Below, piece after piece: positions 24,657-32,730 of a stretch of DNA of 64,000 nucleotides. Source of the DNA: Lachnospiraceae bacterium (GTDB lineage Bacteria; Bacillota; Clostridia; Lachnospirales; Lachnospiraceae). The stretch is taken from contig JAFUAB010000046.1 in NCBI GenBank assembly GCA_017460885.1, positions 62,001-126,000 on the forward strand, written 5' to 3'. A program made the translations under genes and the position numbers. Position 1 is the stretch's first letter, and each line of letters begins with the position of its first letter. The notes beneath the pieces were generated by a model. The model was not told where the DNA came from. It saw nothing but the letters and a program-made list of their open reading frames with translations, and ran no database searches.

Positions 24657-24729
24657 GGCGATGTAGCCAAGCTGGTTAAGGCAACGGACTGCAAATCCGT
24701 GATCGTGAGTTCAAATCTCACCATCGTCT
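24657..24729 (+). tRNA. tRNA-Cys (anticodon GCA)
   Basis: Acceptor GGCGATG/CATCGTC, anticodon stem ACGGA/TCCGT around CTGCAAA (anticodon GCA), T-arm GTGAG-TTCAAAT-CTCAC. Discriminator T (U73), the main cysteine identity base. Confidence 0.92.
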
Positions 24730-24733
24730 TTAT

Positions 24734-24805
24734 ATCCCCGTAGTCTAACAGATAGAATACTTGGCTACGAACCAGGTGATGAGGGTGCGACTCCTTCCGG
24801 GGATA
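24734..24805 (+). tRNA. tRNA-Arg (anticodon ACG)
   Basis: Acceptor ATCCCCG/CGGGGAT perfect, anticodon stem CTTGG/CCAGG around CTACGAA (anticodon ACG, wobble A expected to be deaminated). The T-loop reads TGCGACT, with G where T55 is nearly universal; this is an oddity that may affect folding. Confidence 0.82.
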
Positions 24806-24809
24806 CTTT

Positions 24810-24896
24810 GGCAGCGTACTCTAATTGGTAAGAGGCTCGTTTGGAAGGCGAGTGTAACGAGGAATCGTGATGGAGGTTCAAATCCTCCGGCTGTCG
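24810..24896 (+). tRNA. tRNA-Ser (anticodon GGA)
   Basis: Acceptor GGCAGCG/GGCTGTC pairs at six positions with a mismatch at the base of the stem. Anticodon stem CTCGT/GCGAG around TTGGAAG (anticodon GGA), long variable arm, T-arm GGAGG-TTCAAAT-CCTCC. No T-loop insertion. Confidence 0.85.
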
Positions 24897-24899
24897 TAA

Positions 24900-24972
24900 T
24901 GCCGTGTAGTTCAGTTGGCAGAACGCCGGATTCTGATTCCGGAGATCGCAGGTTCGAGTCCTGCCACGGTAG
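24900..24972 (+). tRNA. tRNA-Gln (anticodon CTG)
   Basis: Acceptor TGCCGTG/CACGGTA, anticodon stem CCGGA/TCCGG around TTCTGAT (anticodon CTG), T-arm GCAGG-TTCGAGT-CCTGC. Discriminator G. Canonical. Confidence 0.92.
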
Positions 24973-24977
24973 TTAAT

Positions 24978-25050
24978 AGGCTTGTAGTGTAAACGGATAG
25001 CACAGAGGACTTTGACTCCTCTAATGTCGGATCATACCCGGCCGGGCCTG
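24978..25050 (+). tRNA. tRNA-Gln (anticodon TTG), unusual T-loop
   Basis: Acceptor AGGCTTG/CGGGCCT (two wobble pairs), anticodon stem GAGGA/TCCTC around CTTTGAC (anticodon TTG). The T-loop is ATCATAC between GTCGG and CCGGC, lacking T54 and the usual purine pattern, so folding or function is doubtful. Confidence 0.72.
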
Positions 25051-25053
25051 TAT

Positions 25054-25127
25054 ACGGATGTATCTCAGCTGGTAGAGTCCCCGTCTGATACGCGGGGTGT
25101 CGGTGAGTTCGAATCTCCCCATCCGTA
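25054..25127 (+). tRNA. tRNA-Ile (anticodon GAT)
   Basis: Acceptor ACGGATG/CATCCGT perfect, anticodon stem CCCGT/GCGGG around CTGATAC (anticodon GAT), T-loop TTCGAAT normal, one mismatch in the T-stem (GTGAG/CTCCC). Discriminator A. Confidence 0.87.
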
Positions 25128-25131
25128 TTAT

Positions 25132-25204
25132 GTCTGCGTCGCCAAAAGGATAAGGCACGAGATTTCTAATCTCGCATTTGTGGGTTCGAATCCTACCGCA
25201 GATA
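25132..25204 (+). tRNA. tRNA-Arg (anticodon TCT)
   Basis: Acceptor GTCTGCG/CGCAGAT, anticodon stem CGAGA/TCTCG around TTTCTAA (anticodon TCT, reads AGA/AGG), T-arm GTGGG-TTCGAAT-CCTAC. Last gene of the array. Confidence 0.9.
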
Positions 25205-25223
25205 CTGGATTTTAGGGGTGAAG

Positions 25224-25253
25224 CTGATTGAGACTGATTGAGACTGATTCAGA
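25224..25253. repeat. Three tandem 10-bp repeats
   Basis: CTGATTGAGA twice, then CTGATTCAGA, directly after the tRNA array. Confidence 0.7.
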
Positions 25254-25259
25254 GGGGAG

Positions 25260-25289
25260 ATATTTGGGGAAAGATTTCTCCCCAAATAT
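25260..25289. terminator. Hairpin after the tRNA array, probable terminator
   Basis: ATATTTGGGGA and TCCCCAAATAT form an 11-bp stem with an 8-base loop. No long T-run follows, but this is the only strong hairpin after the array. Confidence 0.5.
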
Positions 25290-25369
25290 ATAGAAAAAGG
25301 GTTGATGATATAGGATCTGATATCGTATAATCATTCTAACGTAGTGAATCTCGTTGAAGGAAAGGTGGT

Positions 25370-25630
25370 ATGAACATGCCTTGTATCAAACCAATATCAG
25401 AACTGAAGAATTATCCAACGATCGTCAGACAGGTATCATATGGAAACAGGGTTTACTTTACGAAGAACGGACATGGGGCGTGTGCACTGGTAGATATAAA
25501 CGAACTGGATGAATTGGACAAGCAGAAAGCGCTTCTCAAACTCATGAGTAAGCTGAATGAGGCAAAGATTTCTGTTCGCGAAGAGGGTACTATATCAGCA
25601 GATGACCTCGAGAAGGAGTTGGGCATATAG
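25370..25630 (+). CDS. Phd/YefM-type antitoxin
   Basis: 86 residues. The N-terminal part (ISELKNYPTIVRQVSYGNRV then YFTKNGHGACALVDINELDEL) has the Phd/YefM fold pattern: helix, strand, the KNG turn and the VD-x-N-ELDE strand-helix. The rest is a charged helical tail that would wrap the toxin. Antitoxins of this family bind DNA at their own promoter and neutralise a RelE/ParE-like partner. The toxin gene follows one base after the stop, but it is interrupted by an amber codon. Ribosome binding site AAAGGTGG; ATG 25370 chosen, ATG 25376 is an alternative. Confidence 0.85.
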   Translation: MNMPCIKPISELKNYPTIVRQVSYGNRVYFTKNGHGACALVDINELDELDKQKALLKLMSKLNEAKISVREEGTISADDLEKELGI

Positions 25631-25631
25631 T

Positions 25632-25982
25632 ATGAAAAAGAAGGTGGAGTTTTCTCAGATCGTCAGAAAGAAAATGAAAAACCTGAAGAAATCACTTACT
25701 GACCGGTTTGATGAGGATACAGCCAAAAAGGGGTTAAGATTGATTGTCGATTCTGCAAAGGACCTGGCTGCCTTTCCGGAAAAAGGTGAAGCAGTTTCGG
25801 ATCTGTTTGATGTTGATACGGATTTTCGGATATTGTATGTGAACCATAACTATCTGTTCTATTATTTTGAAGATGACAAGATAATCGTTGCTTAGATGTT
25901 TGATGAACGGGAAGATTTTATGTATAAACTATTTGGTATAAGTAGTGAATCACAAGAGTCCTTGGATTACTGGGACGAATAA
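25632..25982 (+). pseudogene. RelE/ParE-type toxin interrupted by in-frame amber codon
   Basis: From ATG 25632 the frame encodes an 87-residue RelE/ParE-like protein ending DDKIIVA at TAG 25893-25895. The same frame continues past the TAG without another stop for 28 codons (MFDEREDFMYKLFGISSESQ, then ESLDYWDE) to TAA at 25980. That continuation is the usual C-terminal tail of this toxin group as I know it, so the TAG is a one-codon nonsense change, probably from lysine AAG. The toxin is either inactive, truncated or, less likely, made by read-through. The antitoxin upstream is intact. Confidence 0.75.
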
Positions 25983-26009
25983 ATGCAGGCGAAATGAATG
26001 CGGAAATGT

Positions 26010-26035
26010 AGGCGGGGAAGTTCCCCGCCTTTATT
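26010..26035 (+). terminator. Terminator of the toxin-antitoxin operon
   Basis: AGGCGGGGAA pairs with TTCCCCGCCT around a single central G, followed by TTATTAT. It lies 28 bases after the toxin frame's TAA. Confidence 0.7.
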
Positions 26036-26109
26036 ATGCCCACGTGTAATCGAGAGGAATTTATCGGACAGTATAATTGTTAGACTTATGTTGGGAGAGG
26101 CGTTTTTCA

Positions 26110-26136
26110 GGCAGAGTTGGTCTCTGCCTTTTTTTT
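26110..26136 (+). terminator. Strong rho-independent terminator
   Basis: GGCAGAG-TTGGT-CTCTGCC followed by eight T. A further stem TTTTCCAAT/ATTGGAAAA lies at 26142-26161. No gene sits between this and the preceding terminator, so it may close a lost unit. The remaining gap up to 26313 shows no gene that I can support. Confidence 0.75.
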
Positions 26137-26313
26137 ATGCCTTTTCCAATAGATTGGAAAAACTTTTTTCTGAATCCCGGGACCTGCGTATCCCAATACG
26201 AAACGCTTTCGTAAGCATATTTGGCTCCTGTTTTTTGTCCGTTTGATAAACGATGCATGACATCAGTGCGGGCCCTCCAATCGAATTGTTTTCACGAAAA
26301 GTTCAAAAAAATG

Positions 26314-26340
26314 TTAGCACTCACCATTGACGAGTGCTAA
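26314..26340. promoter_or_regulatory. CIRCE operator (HrcA binding site)
   Basis: TTAGCACTC, a 9-base spacer, GAGTGCTAA: an exact match to the CIRCE consensus, 38 bases before the clpB ATG. It means clpB is repressed by HrcA and induced by heat or protein-folding stress. Confidence 0.97.
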
Positions 26341-26355
26341 CAAAGGGGTTATGAT
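26327..26355 (+). promoter_or_regulatory. clpB promoter overlapping CIRCE
   Basis: TTGACG (26327-26332) and TATGAT (26350-26355) with a 17-base spacer. The -35 lies in the CIRCE spacer, so HrcA would block polymerase directly. Confidence 0.75.
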
Positions 26356-26378
26356 AGTGCCATGAAGGAGGTGAGGTT

Positions 26379-28961
26379 ATGAATATACAGAAGTTTACAC
26401 AAAAGTCGATTGAGGCGATCAATAATTGCGAGAAGCTCGCATATGAATACGGCAATCAGGAGATCGATCAGGAACATCTGCTGTATACCCTTTTGACCAT
26501 AGATGATTCGCTGATACTGAAGCTCATAGAGAAGATGGGCATCAGTCCTGAGTATTTTACAAACAGGGCCGAGGATGCCGTGGCCAAGAGGGTCAAGGTA
26601 TCGGGCGGCAATGTCTACATGAGCCAGGACTTAAACCGCGTGCTGCTCAGTGCCGAGGATGAAGCCAAAGCAATGGGAGATGAGTATGTTTCGGTCGAGC
26701 ATATCTTTCTGGCGCTCCTTAACAGTCCTAACAGGGAGGTCGGTGCGATCCTTAAGGAGTCAAATATTACCAGAGAGAGATTTCTCGGTGCACTTTCGAC
26801 GGTGAGAGGCAACCAGAAGGTGGTATCGGATAATCCGGAGGCCACCTATGATACCCTGGCCAAATACGCGCAGGATCTGGTGGCACAGGCATCAAACCAG
26901 AAGCTGGATCCGGTGATAGGCAGGGATTCCGAGATACGCAACGTGATCCGGATCCTTTCACGCAAGACCAAGAACAACCCCGTACTGATCGGTGAACCCG
27001 GAGTCGGCAAGACCGCCGTGGTCGAGGGACTGGCGCAGAGAATAGTCAGGGGTGACGTGCCTGAGGGACTCAAGGATAAGAAGCTCTTCGCACTTGATAT
27101 GGGGGCTCTCGTGGCAGGTGCCAAATACAGAGGTGAATTCGAAGAGAGGTTAAAGGCCGTGCTGGATGAGGTCAAGGCCTCCGAAGGACAGATCATACTT
27201 TTCATCGATGAGCTGCATACGATAGTCGGTGCAGGCAAGACTGATGGAGCGCTGGATGCCGGCAATATGCTGAAGCCCATGCTGGCCAGAGGTGAACTCC
27301 ACTGTATCGGTGCCACGACGCTGAACGAGTACAGGCAGTATATAGAGAAGGATTCCGCACTGGAGCGTCGTTTCCAGCCGGTAATGGTTGACGAGCCCAC
27401 GGTTGAGGATACGGTTTCCATACTCAGGGGACTCAAGGACAGATACGAGGTCTACCACGGCGTCAAGATACAGGATTCCGCACTTGTATCGGCGGCAGTG
27501 CTTTCCGACAGGTATATCTCGGACAGATTCCTGCCGGACAAGGCCATCGACCTCGTGGATGAAGCCTGTGCTATGATCAAGACCGAGCTGGATTCGATGC
27601 CAACGGAGATGGATGAGCTCAACCGTCGTATCATGCAGCTTGAGATCGAAGAGACTGCACTGAAGAAAGAGGACGATAATCTGAGCATGGAACGTCTTGC
27701 CGACCTGCAGAAGGAGCTGGCCGAGCTCAAGGATAAGTTCAACAGCATGAAGGCTCAGTGGGATAATGAAAAGGCCTCAGTGGATAAACTGAGTGCCCTG
27801 CGGGAGCAGATCGATTCACTGAACTCGCAGATACAGATCGCACAGAGAGACGGGGATTATGAAACTGCCGCCAAGCTGACTTACGGCGAGCTGCCTGAGC
27901 TTAAGAAGCAGCTGGAGGCTGAGGAAGCGGGCATACAGAGCCGCGATATGAGTCTGGTTCATGAGGCGGTCACGGATGAGGAGATCGCCAGGATCATTTC
28001 CAGGTGGACGGGCATACCCGTAGCGAAGCTGACCGAGAGCGAGAGATCCAAGACGCTCCATCTGGATGAAGAACTGCATAAGAGAGTGGTAGGACAGGAC
28101 GAGGGAGTGACGCTTGTTTCCGAGGCCATCATGAGGTCCAAGGCGGGCATCAAGGATCCGACCAAGCCGATAGGCTCGTTCCTTTTCCTCGGGCCTACCG
28201 GAGTCGGTAAGACCGAGCTGGCCAAGAGCCTGGCCGCTGCGCTTTTTGATGATGAAAACAATATGGTCCGCATCGACATGAGCGAGTATATGGAGAAATT
28301 CTCAGTGTCCAGGCTGATCGGAGCGCCTCCCGGATATGTAGGCTATGAGGAGGGCGGACAATTGACCGAAGCAGTCAGGAGAAAGCCGTATTCGGTGGTT
28401 CTTTTTGATGAGATCGAAAAGGCGCATCCCGACGTATTCAACGTGCTGCTGCAGGTATTGGACGACGGACGCATTACGGACTCACAGGGACGCACGGTAG
28501 ACTTCAAGAATACGATCCTGATAATGACCAGCAACATAGGTGCACAGTACCTGTTGGACGGCATCAGGGATGACGGAACGATAGACGAGGAATCGACCCG
28601 TATGGTCAATGAAGAGCTGCGTGCCCACTTCAGACCCGAGTTCCTGAACCGCCTGGATGAGACCATCATGTTCAAGCCTCTGACAAAGGATAATATTACG
28701 GCAATAGTGGATCTTATCATGGCTGATTTAAACAGCAGGCTCAGTGACAGGTCGGTGCATGTCCGTTTGACGGATGCGGCAAAATCCTATATAGTTGAGG
28801 AAGCATATGATCCGGTGTACGGAGCAAGACCGTTGCGCAGATATATACAGAAAACAGTCGAGACGCTTTCGGCGAAGCTGATACTCAGCGGCGGGGTCAA
28901 TGAAGGCGACACGATCGAGATCGACCGCGGAGACGAAGGACTGGTTTGCAGAGCAGGTTGA
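26379..28961 (+). CDS. clpB: ATP-dependent chaperone ClpB (disaggregase)
   Basis: 860 residues. N-terminal Clp repeat domain (about 1-145), first AAA+ module with Walker A GEPGVGKT (about 205-212) and Walker [11 protein letters not shown], the ClpB-specific middle coiled coil (about 405-525), second AAA+ module with Walker A GPTGVGKT (about 605-612), and the C-terminal small domain. The long middle domain separates it from ClpC and ClpA. With DnaK it dissolves protein aggregates. Ribosome binding site AAGGAGGT. CIRCE control is explicit upstream. Confidence 0.98.
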   Translation: MNIQKFTQKSIEAINNCEKLAYEYGNQEIDQEHLLYTLLTIDDSLILKLIEKMGISPEYFTNRAEDAVAKRVKVSGGNVYMSQDLNRVLLSAEDEAKAMGDEYVSVEHIFLALLNSPNREVGAILKESNITRERFLGALSTVRGNQKVVSDNPEATYDTLAKYAQDLVAQASNQKLDPVIGRDSEIRNVIRILSRKTKNNPVLIGEPGVGKTAVVEGLAQRIVRGDVPEGLKDKKLFALDMGALVAGAKYRGEFEERLKAVLDEVKASEGQIILFIDELHTIVGAGKTDGALDAGNMLKPMLARGELHCIGATTLNEYRQYIEKDSALERRFQPVMVDEPTVEDTVSILRGLKDRYEVYHGVKIQDSALVSAAVLSDRYISDRFLPDKAIDLVDEACAMIKTELDSMPTEMDELNRRIMQLEIEETALKKEDDNLSMERLADLQKELAELKDKFNSMKAQWDNEKASVDKLSALREQIDSLNSQIQIAQRDGDYETAAKLTYGELPELKKQLEAEEAGIQSRDMSLVHEAVTDEEIARIISRWTGIPVAKLTESERSKTLHLDEELHKRVVGQDEGVTLVSEAIMRSKAGIKDPTKPIGSFLFLGPTGVGKTELAKSLAAALFDDENNMVRIDMSEYMEKFSVSRLIGAPPGYVGYEEGGQLTEAVRRKPYSVVLFDEIEKAHPDVFNVLLQVLDDGRITDSQGRTVDFKNTILIMTSNIGAQYLLDGIRDDGTIDEESTRMVNEELRAHFRPEFLNRLDETIMFKPLTKDNITAIVDLIMADLNSRLSDRSVHVRLTDAAKSYIVEEAYDPVYGARPLRRYIQKTVETLSAKLILSGGVNEGDTIEIDRGDEGLVCRAG

Positions 28962-29010
28962 ACCATGGGGACGGGATGACACTCGGGGACGGAGTCAAGG
29001 TGTCAGAATC
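28962..29010. repeat. Degenerate GGGGACGG repeat
   Basis: Between clpB and the cyclophilin gene the sequence contains GGGGACGGGATGACAC and GGGGACGGAGTCAAGG in tandem, followed by TGTCA. This is the same GGGGACGG core as at 1597. Confidence 0.45.
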
Positions 29011-29028
29011 ATGAATAAGGAGATTGAA

Positions 29029-29550
29029 ATGAGCAGTAATCCGATAGTTACAATTATGATGGAAAATGGTGACGTGATCAAAGCCGAGCTTTATCCGGAG
29101 ATCGCGCCGCAGTCAGTTTACAACTTCATCAGCCTGGTGAAGCAGGGCTTCTATGACGGCCTGATCTTTCACAGGGTCATCAAGGGCTTCATGATCCAGG
29201 GCGGTGATCCCGAAGGTATGGGCTTCGGCGGCCCCGGGTATCATATCAAGGGTGAGTTTGCGATGAACGGATTTGCCAATGACCTCAAACATACGGAGGG
29301 TGTGCTGTCGATGGCACGTTCGCAGCATCCCGATTCCGCCGGCAGCCAGTTCTTCATCATGCATAAGAATTCACCGCACTTAGACGGCAGTTATGCTGCT
29401 TTCGGCAAGGTTACGGAAGGAATGGATGCAGTCAACAGGATCGCAGAGACCGAGACCGACTATCAGGACAGACCCCGCACAGAGCAGAGAATGAAGACCG
29501 TCACCGTCGAGACCTTCGGCGTGGAATATCCGGAACCGGAAAAGCTGTAA
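29029..29550 (+). CDS. Peptidyl-prolyl cis-trans isomerase, cyclophilin type
   Basis: 173 residues, single cyclophilin domain, no signal peptide, so cytoplasmic. Active-site motifs visible: FHRVIKGFMIQGGD (catalytic R in FHR), GSQFFIMH, and HLDGSYAAFGKV. It speeds proline isomerisation during protein folding, which suits its place behind clpB. ATG 29029 is chosen because AAGGAG lies 6 bases upstream; an in-frame ATG at 29011 is possible. A strong bidirectional hairpin follows the stop. Confidence 0.95.
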   Translation: MSSNPIVTIMMENGDVIKAELYPEIAPQSVYNFISLVKQGFYDGLIFHRVIKGFMIQGGDPEGMGFGGPGYHIKGEFAMNGFANDLKHTEGVLSMARSQHPDSAGSQFFIMHKNSPHLDGSYAAFGKVTEGMDAVNRIAETETDYQDRPRTEQRMKTVTVETFGVEYPEPEKL

Positions 29551-29566
29551 CAACTGCAATTGAATA

Positions 29567-29601
29567 CTAAGGAAAGACTGATTTAATCAGTCTTTCCTTA
29601 G
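29567..29601. terminator. Bidirectional terminator between convergent genes
   Basis: CTAAGGAAAGACTGATT and its reverse complement form a near-perfect 17-bp palindrome, with the stem's own A/T bases giving weak U-tracts both ways. It lies between the cyclophilin and lacI-type genes, which converge. Confidence 0.7.
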
Positions 29602-29616
29602 ATGATCGGGTATGAG

Positions 29617-30672
29617 TCAAGTGCTCTCCGTTGATTCTCTGTAGATCAGATCGGTCTCAGTATAGGTGATCCTGTAATTCAGATCCGGCTGTGCTATTCT
29701 GGATATGATGAGATTCGCCGCCGAGTACCCGATTATCTGGCTGTGGATATGACATGTGGACAGAGACGGAGTCATGATCTTTGATTCCGGAGAATCGTCA
29801 AATCCGAACAGCTTTATATCACGGGGGCAGTCTACCCCGAGTTTTCTCAGGCCATACAGCAGATCAAGCGCAACGAAGTCGTTCGCGCAAATGAACATTT
29901 CAGGTAATTCTTTTATTTCTTCCAATGTTTTGTACAGATAATCCTTATATTGCGCATCATGTGGATGAACCTCGGTCAGGCAGTATTTGTCTTCATAATT
30001 AAGATTGTTGATGAACATTGCCTCACGAAATGCCATATAACGCTCGTAAAATGAACGGCAGTGGGTTACCTGTCCGACAAAGCCGATCTTCGTTATCCCG
30101 CGTTTGCTCATATCATTAACTACACTGTATATGGCGGTGAAGTTGTCCATGAGCAGGATGTCGGCATTTATGGGCTTCCAGAAGCATGCGACCGGAGCAT
30201 CGATCATCAGCACGGGTATGCCGAGATTACAGATCATCTTGCAGTAAGGATGGTTGAACATTTCGATGCACACAATGCCCTTTGTCGTTTCAGGCCTGAA
30301 GGAGATGGGAAGAGAAAGCTCCGCGATACTGTTCTCGTCTACCCGGTGCATTGTCAGGCTGTATCCGAGAAGGGATATTTCGTGCTGAAACTTATCCAGC
30401 ATGGTTGAGGCAAAATGTGAATTGCTGAGATAATTGCCGGTCAGAAGGGCTATTTCTTCGGATGTCTTCGAGCGGGAAACGTTCGGATTCCTGATATCCG
30501 AGACGGAACTGGCGTATGAGAATTGTTTATATCCCATTTCTATGGCTTTTTCCAAAACCTTCTCTCTGGTTGATTCCGCCAGTACGCCGGTATTGTTTAT
30601 TGCCTTTGATACCGTGTTTCGGGATACTCCCAGAGCGTCGGCTATGTCCTGCAGTGTTACCTTGGATGCCAT
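29617..30672 (-). CDS. LacI family transcriptional regulator
   Basis: 351 residues. N-terminal helix-turn-helix MASKVTLQDIADALGVSRNT followed by SKAINNTG, then a periplasmic-binding-protein-like ligand domain (about 60-340). Start ATG 30672 is preferred to ATG 30678 because CGGAG lies 7 bases upstream of it and only one base from the other. It is divergent from a transporter-GH32 operon, so it most likely represses that operon and responds to a fructoside sugar. A TTTTAC/GTAAAA palindrome lies just upstream of the first permease gene. Confidence 0.93.
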   Translation of the reverse strand: MASKVTLQDIADALGVSRNTVSKAINNTGVLAESTREKVLEKAIEMGYKQFSYASSVSDIRNPNVSRSKTSEEIALLTGNYLSNSHFASTMLDKFQHEISLLGYSLTMHRVDENSIAELSLPISFRPETTKGIVCIEMFNHPYCKMICNLGIPVLMIDAPVACFWKPINADILLMDNFTAIYSVVNDMSKRGITKIGFVGQVTHCRSFYERYMAFREAMFINNLNYEDKYCLTEVHPHDAQYKDYLYKTLEEIKELPEMFICANDFVALDLLYGLRKLGVDCPRDIKLFGFDDSPESKIMTPSLSTCHIHSQIIGYSAANLIISRIAQPDLNYRITYTETDLIYRESTEST

Positions 30673-30807
30673 GAGCATTCTCCGTTTCTGAAATGTTGCA
30701 GCATATAATAATTTAAGAAAAAAGGCCGATAATCCTAAAATTCCTTAAATCATTCGCTTTCTTCATTATAAAATGTAAAACCATATGTGTCAAATGCAAA
30801 TAAATTA

Positions 30808-30823
30808 TTTTACAAATGTAAAA
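30808..30823. promoter_or_regulatory. Palindrome upstream of the sugar transport operon, candidate LacI-type operator
   Basis: TTTTAC-AAAT-GTAAAA is a perfect 16-bp dyad just before the ribosome binding site of the first permease gene. The half ATGTAAAAC also occurs at 30773-30781. It lacks the usual central CG of LacI-family operators, so assignment is tentative. Confidence 0.4.
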
Positions 30824-30836
30824 CGGAGGTTATCTT

Positions 30837-31757
30837 ATGAATGCAAAAGCAGGAGACAAGAAACTGCACAATACTCTCGTATATCTTAAGCAGCATTGGC
30901 AGTTATACGTGTTTTTTTTGGGACCGGCGCTCGTGCTTACTATCGTTTTCAGGTACATTCCCATGGGTGGTATCCTGATCGCCTTTCAGAAATACAATCC
31001 TTTCAAGGGAATACTCGGAAGTGAATGGGTTGGACTTAAGTACTTTAGGCAGTTTTTATCATCACCGGACTTCCTGCAGTATCTGGCCAACACTCTTAAG
31101 CTGAGCGTTTTCGGTCTTTTGTGGGGATTCCCGATGCCGATAATCCTGGCGCTTCTGCTCAACAGGATCGCCAGCAGCAAGATCAAGCAGAAGATCCAGC
31201 TGGTGCTGTACATGCCCAATTTTATCTCCGTCATAGTTCTGTGCGGTATGGTAAGGATCCTGCTGTCAGTTACGGGACCGATCAACATGATGCTGGGCAG
31301 CAACATCAATTTCCTGACGATCCCGGCAGCCTTCAGACCAATTTATATTATCAGCGGAATATGGCAGGGAGCCGGATGGGCATCGATCATGTATACGGCT
31401 GCGCTTTCGAACGCGAGCAAAGAATTAAAGGAAGCGGCCAGAATAGACGGAGCCAATATCTGGCAGCAGATAAAGGCAGTTGAATGGCCTGCCATCAAGG
31501 ATATGGTAGTTATTCAGTTCATCCTTCAGGCCGGCAATATCATGAGCGTGGGCTTCGAAAAGGCATATGCCCTTCAGTCCGACATGAATCTGGCTTCATC
31601 GGAGATCATTGCAACATATGTATATAAAAAGGGTCTGCTGAACGGTGACTATAGTTATTCCACAGCGGTAGGTCTTTTTAACACGATCATCAACGTGATA
31701 CTTCTCGTATCGGTAAACAAGATAGTCGAAAAGCTTAACGACGGTCAGGGATTATAA
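30837..31757 (+). CDS. Sugar ABC transporter permease, LplB type
   Basis: 306 residues, six predicted membrane helices. The conserved EAA loop reads ELKEAARIDGANIWQQIKAVEWPAI (quoted in part: EAARIDGAN). It matches the LplB-like permeases that work with large CUT1-type lipoprotein binding proteins. First gene of the operon lplB-like, ytcP-like, binding protein, GH32. The operon encodes no ATPase, so a shared MsmX-type ATPase elsewhere in the genome must power it. Ribosome binding site GGAGGT 7 bases upstream. Confidence 0.93.
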   Translation: MNAKAGDKKLHNTLVYLKQHWQLYVFFLGPALVLTIVFRYIPMGGILIAFQKYNPFKGILGSEWVGLKYFRQFLSSPDFLQYLANTLKLSVFGLLWGFPMPIILALLLNRIASSKIKQKIQLVLYMPNFISVIVLCGMVRILLSVTGPINMMLGSNINFLTIPAAFRPIYIISGIWQGAGWASIMYTAALSNASKELKEAARIDGANIWQQIKAVEWPAIKDMVVIQFILQAGNIMSVGFEKAYALQSDMNLASSEIIATYVYKKGLLNGDYSYSTAVGLFNTIINVILLVSVNKIVEKLNDGQGL

Positions 31758-31769
31758 GGAGTGGACAAA

Positions 31770-32681
31770 ATGGAAAAAGCGATCAGAAGTAAGAGTGAAT
31801 TTTTCAGAGTTTCCCTTGGAGATAAGATATTCCTTCTCTGCGGATATACATTACTTGCATTGTTTGTTGCGGCAGTGATCGGACCGGTGGTCTACATCAT
31901 CATCGCGTCCTTCATGGATCCCATAACACTGCAGAATAAAGGGATCGTATTCGATTTAAGCAAATGGACGCTGACGGCCTACGAGAGGGTAATGACCAAT
32001 TCCCAGATCTGGACGGGATTTTTTAATGCGGTTCTGTATTCGGTGCTGTTTGCACTGCTCTCGGTTTTTATCACGCTGCTGTGCGCATATCCGATGTCAC
32101 GCGATGATTTTAAGGGGAAAAAGATATTCAATGCGATCTTTATCATAACAATGTTTTTTGGAGGCGGTCTGATCCCTACGTATCTGCTCATCAGCAACCT
32201 TGGACTTCTGGACAGCATGTGGGCGGTGATCCTTCCGGGCTCGTTCAGCGTTTGGAACATGATAATAGCGAGAACGTATTATAAAGGGATCCCCGCGGAA
32301 CTGAGGGAAGCGGCGGACGTTGACGGAGCCAATGAACTTGTATTCTTCTTTAAGATACTGCTGCCTGTGTGCAAGCCGCTCATAGCAGTGCTGATCCTCT
32401 GGCAGTTCGTGGGAATGTGGAACAGCTATTTTGATGCAATGATTTATATCAACTCCGCGAGCAAGCAGCCGCTTCAGCTGGTGCTTCGCGCGATACTTAT
32501 ACAGAATGAGCCGGATCCCGGCATGATAGCAGATATGCAGAGTACCGCACAGAGGGCGCAGCTGGCGGAGCTTCTGAAATATGCAACCATAATCGTATCC
32601 AGCCTGCCGCTGGTGGTGATGTATCCCTTTTTTCAGAAATATTTTGATTCCGGGATAATGGTCGGCTCAGTGAAAGGCTGA
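31770..32681 (+). CDS. Sugar ABC transporter permease, YtcP/CUT1 type
   Basis: 303 residues with six membrane helices and the permease EAA motif (ELREAADVDGAN). It is the second transmembrane subunit, paired with the preceding gene. ATG 31770 is chosen because AAGGAG (31756-31761) lies 8 bases upstream; GTG 31761 overlaps that site. C-terminus ends in the MVGSVKG sequence typical of this group. Operon gene, 12 bases after its partner. Confidence 0.93.
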   Translation: MEKAIRSKSEFFRVSLGDKIFLLCGYTLLALFVAAVIGPVVYIIIASFMDPITLQNKGIVFDLSKWTLTAYERVMTNSQIWTGFFNAVLYSVLFALLSVFITLLCAYPMSRDDFKGKKIFNAIFIITMFFGGGLIPTYLLISNLGLLDSMWAVILPGSFSVWNMIIARTYYKGIPAELREAADVDGANELVFFFKILLPVCKPLIAVLILWQFVGMWNSYFDAMIYINSASKQPLQLVLRAILIQNEPDPGMIADMQSTAQRAQLAELLKYATIIVSSLPLVVMYPFFQKYFDSGIMVGSVKG

Positions 32682-32730
32682 GAAAATCAACTCATTAACG
32701 ATACAAGCATACAGAAAAAAGGAGAGGAAA

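Noticed and set aside
24297-24743. Small frames on both strands across the tRNA array
   Set aside because: They are translations of tRNA genes; repeated motifs in them come from T-arms, not from proteins.
24208-25204. The tRNA array as a CRISPR or other regular repeat array
   Set aside because: Units are distinct tRNAs of different sequence; similarity is the tRNA fold only. No CRISPR-like repeat/spacer pattern exists in the window.
25632-25982. Amber suppression by a tRNA of the adjacent array
   Set aside because: I read the anticodons of all tRNAs in the window and none is CTA or otherwise expected to read UAG well.
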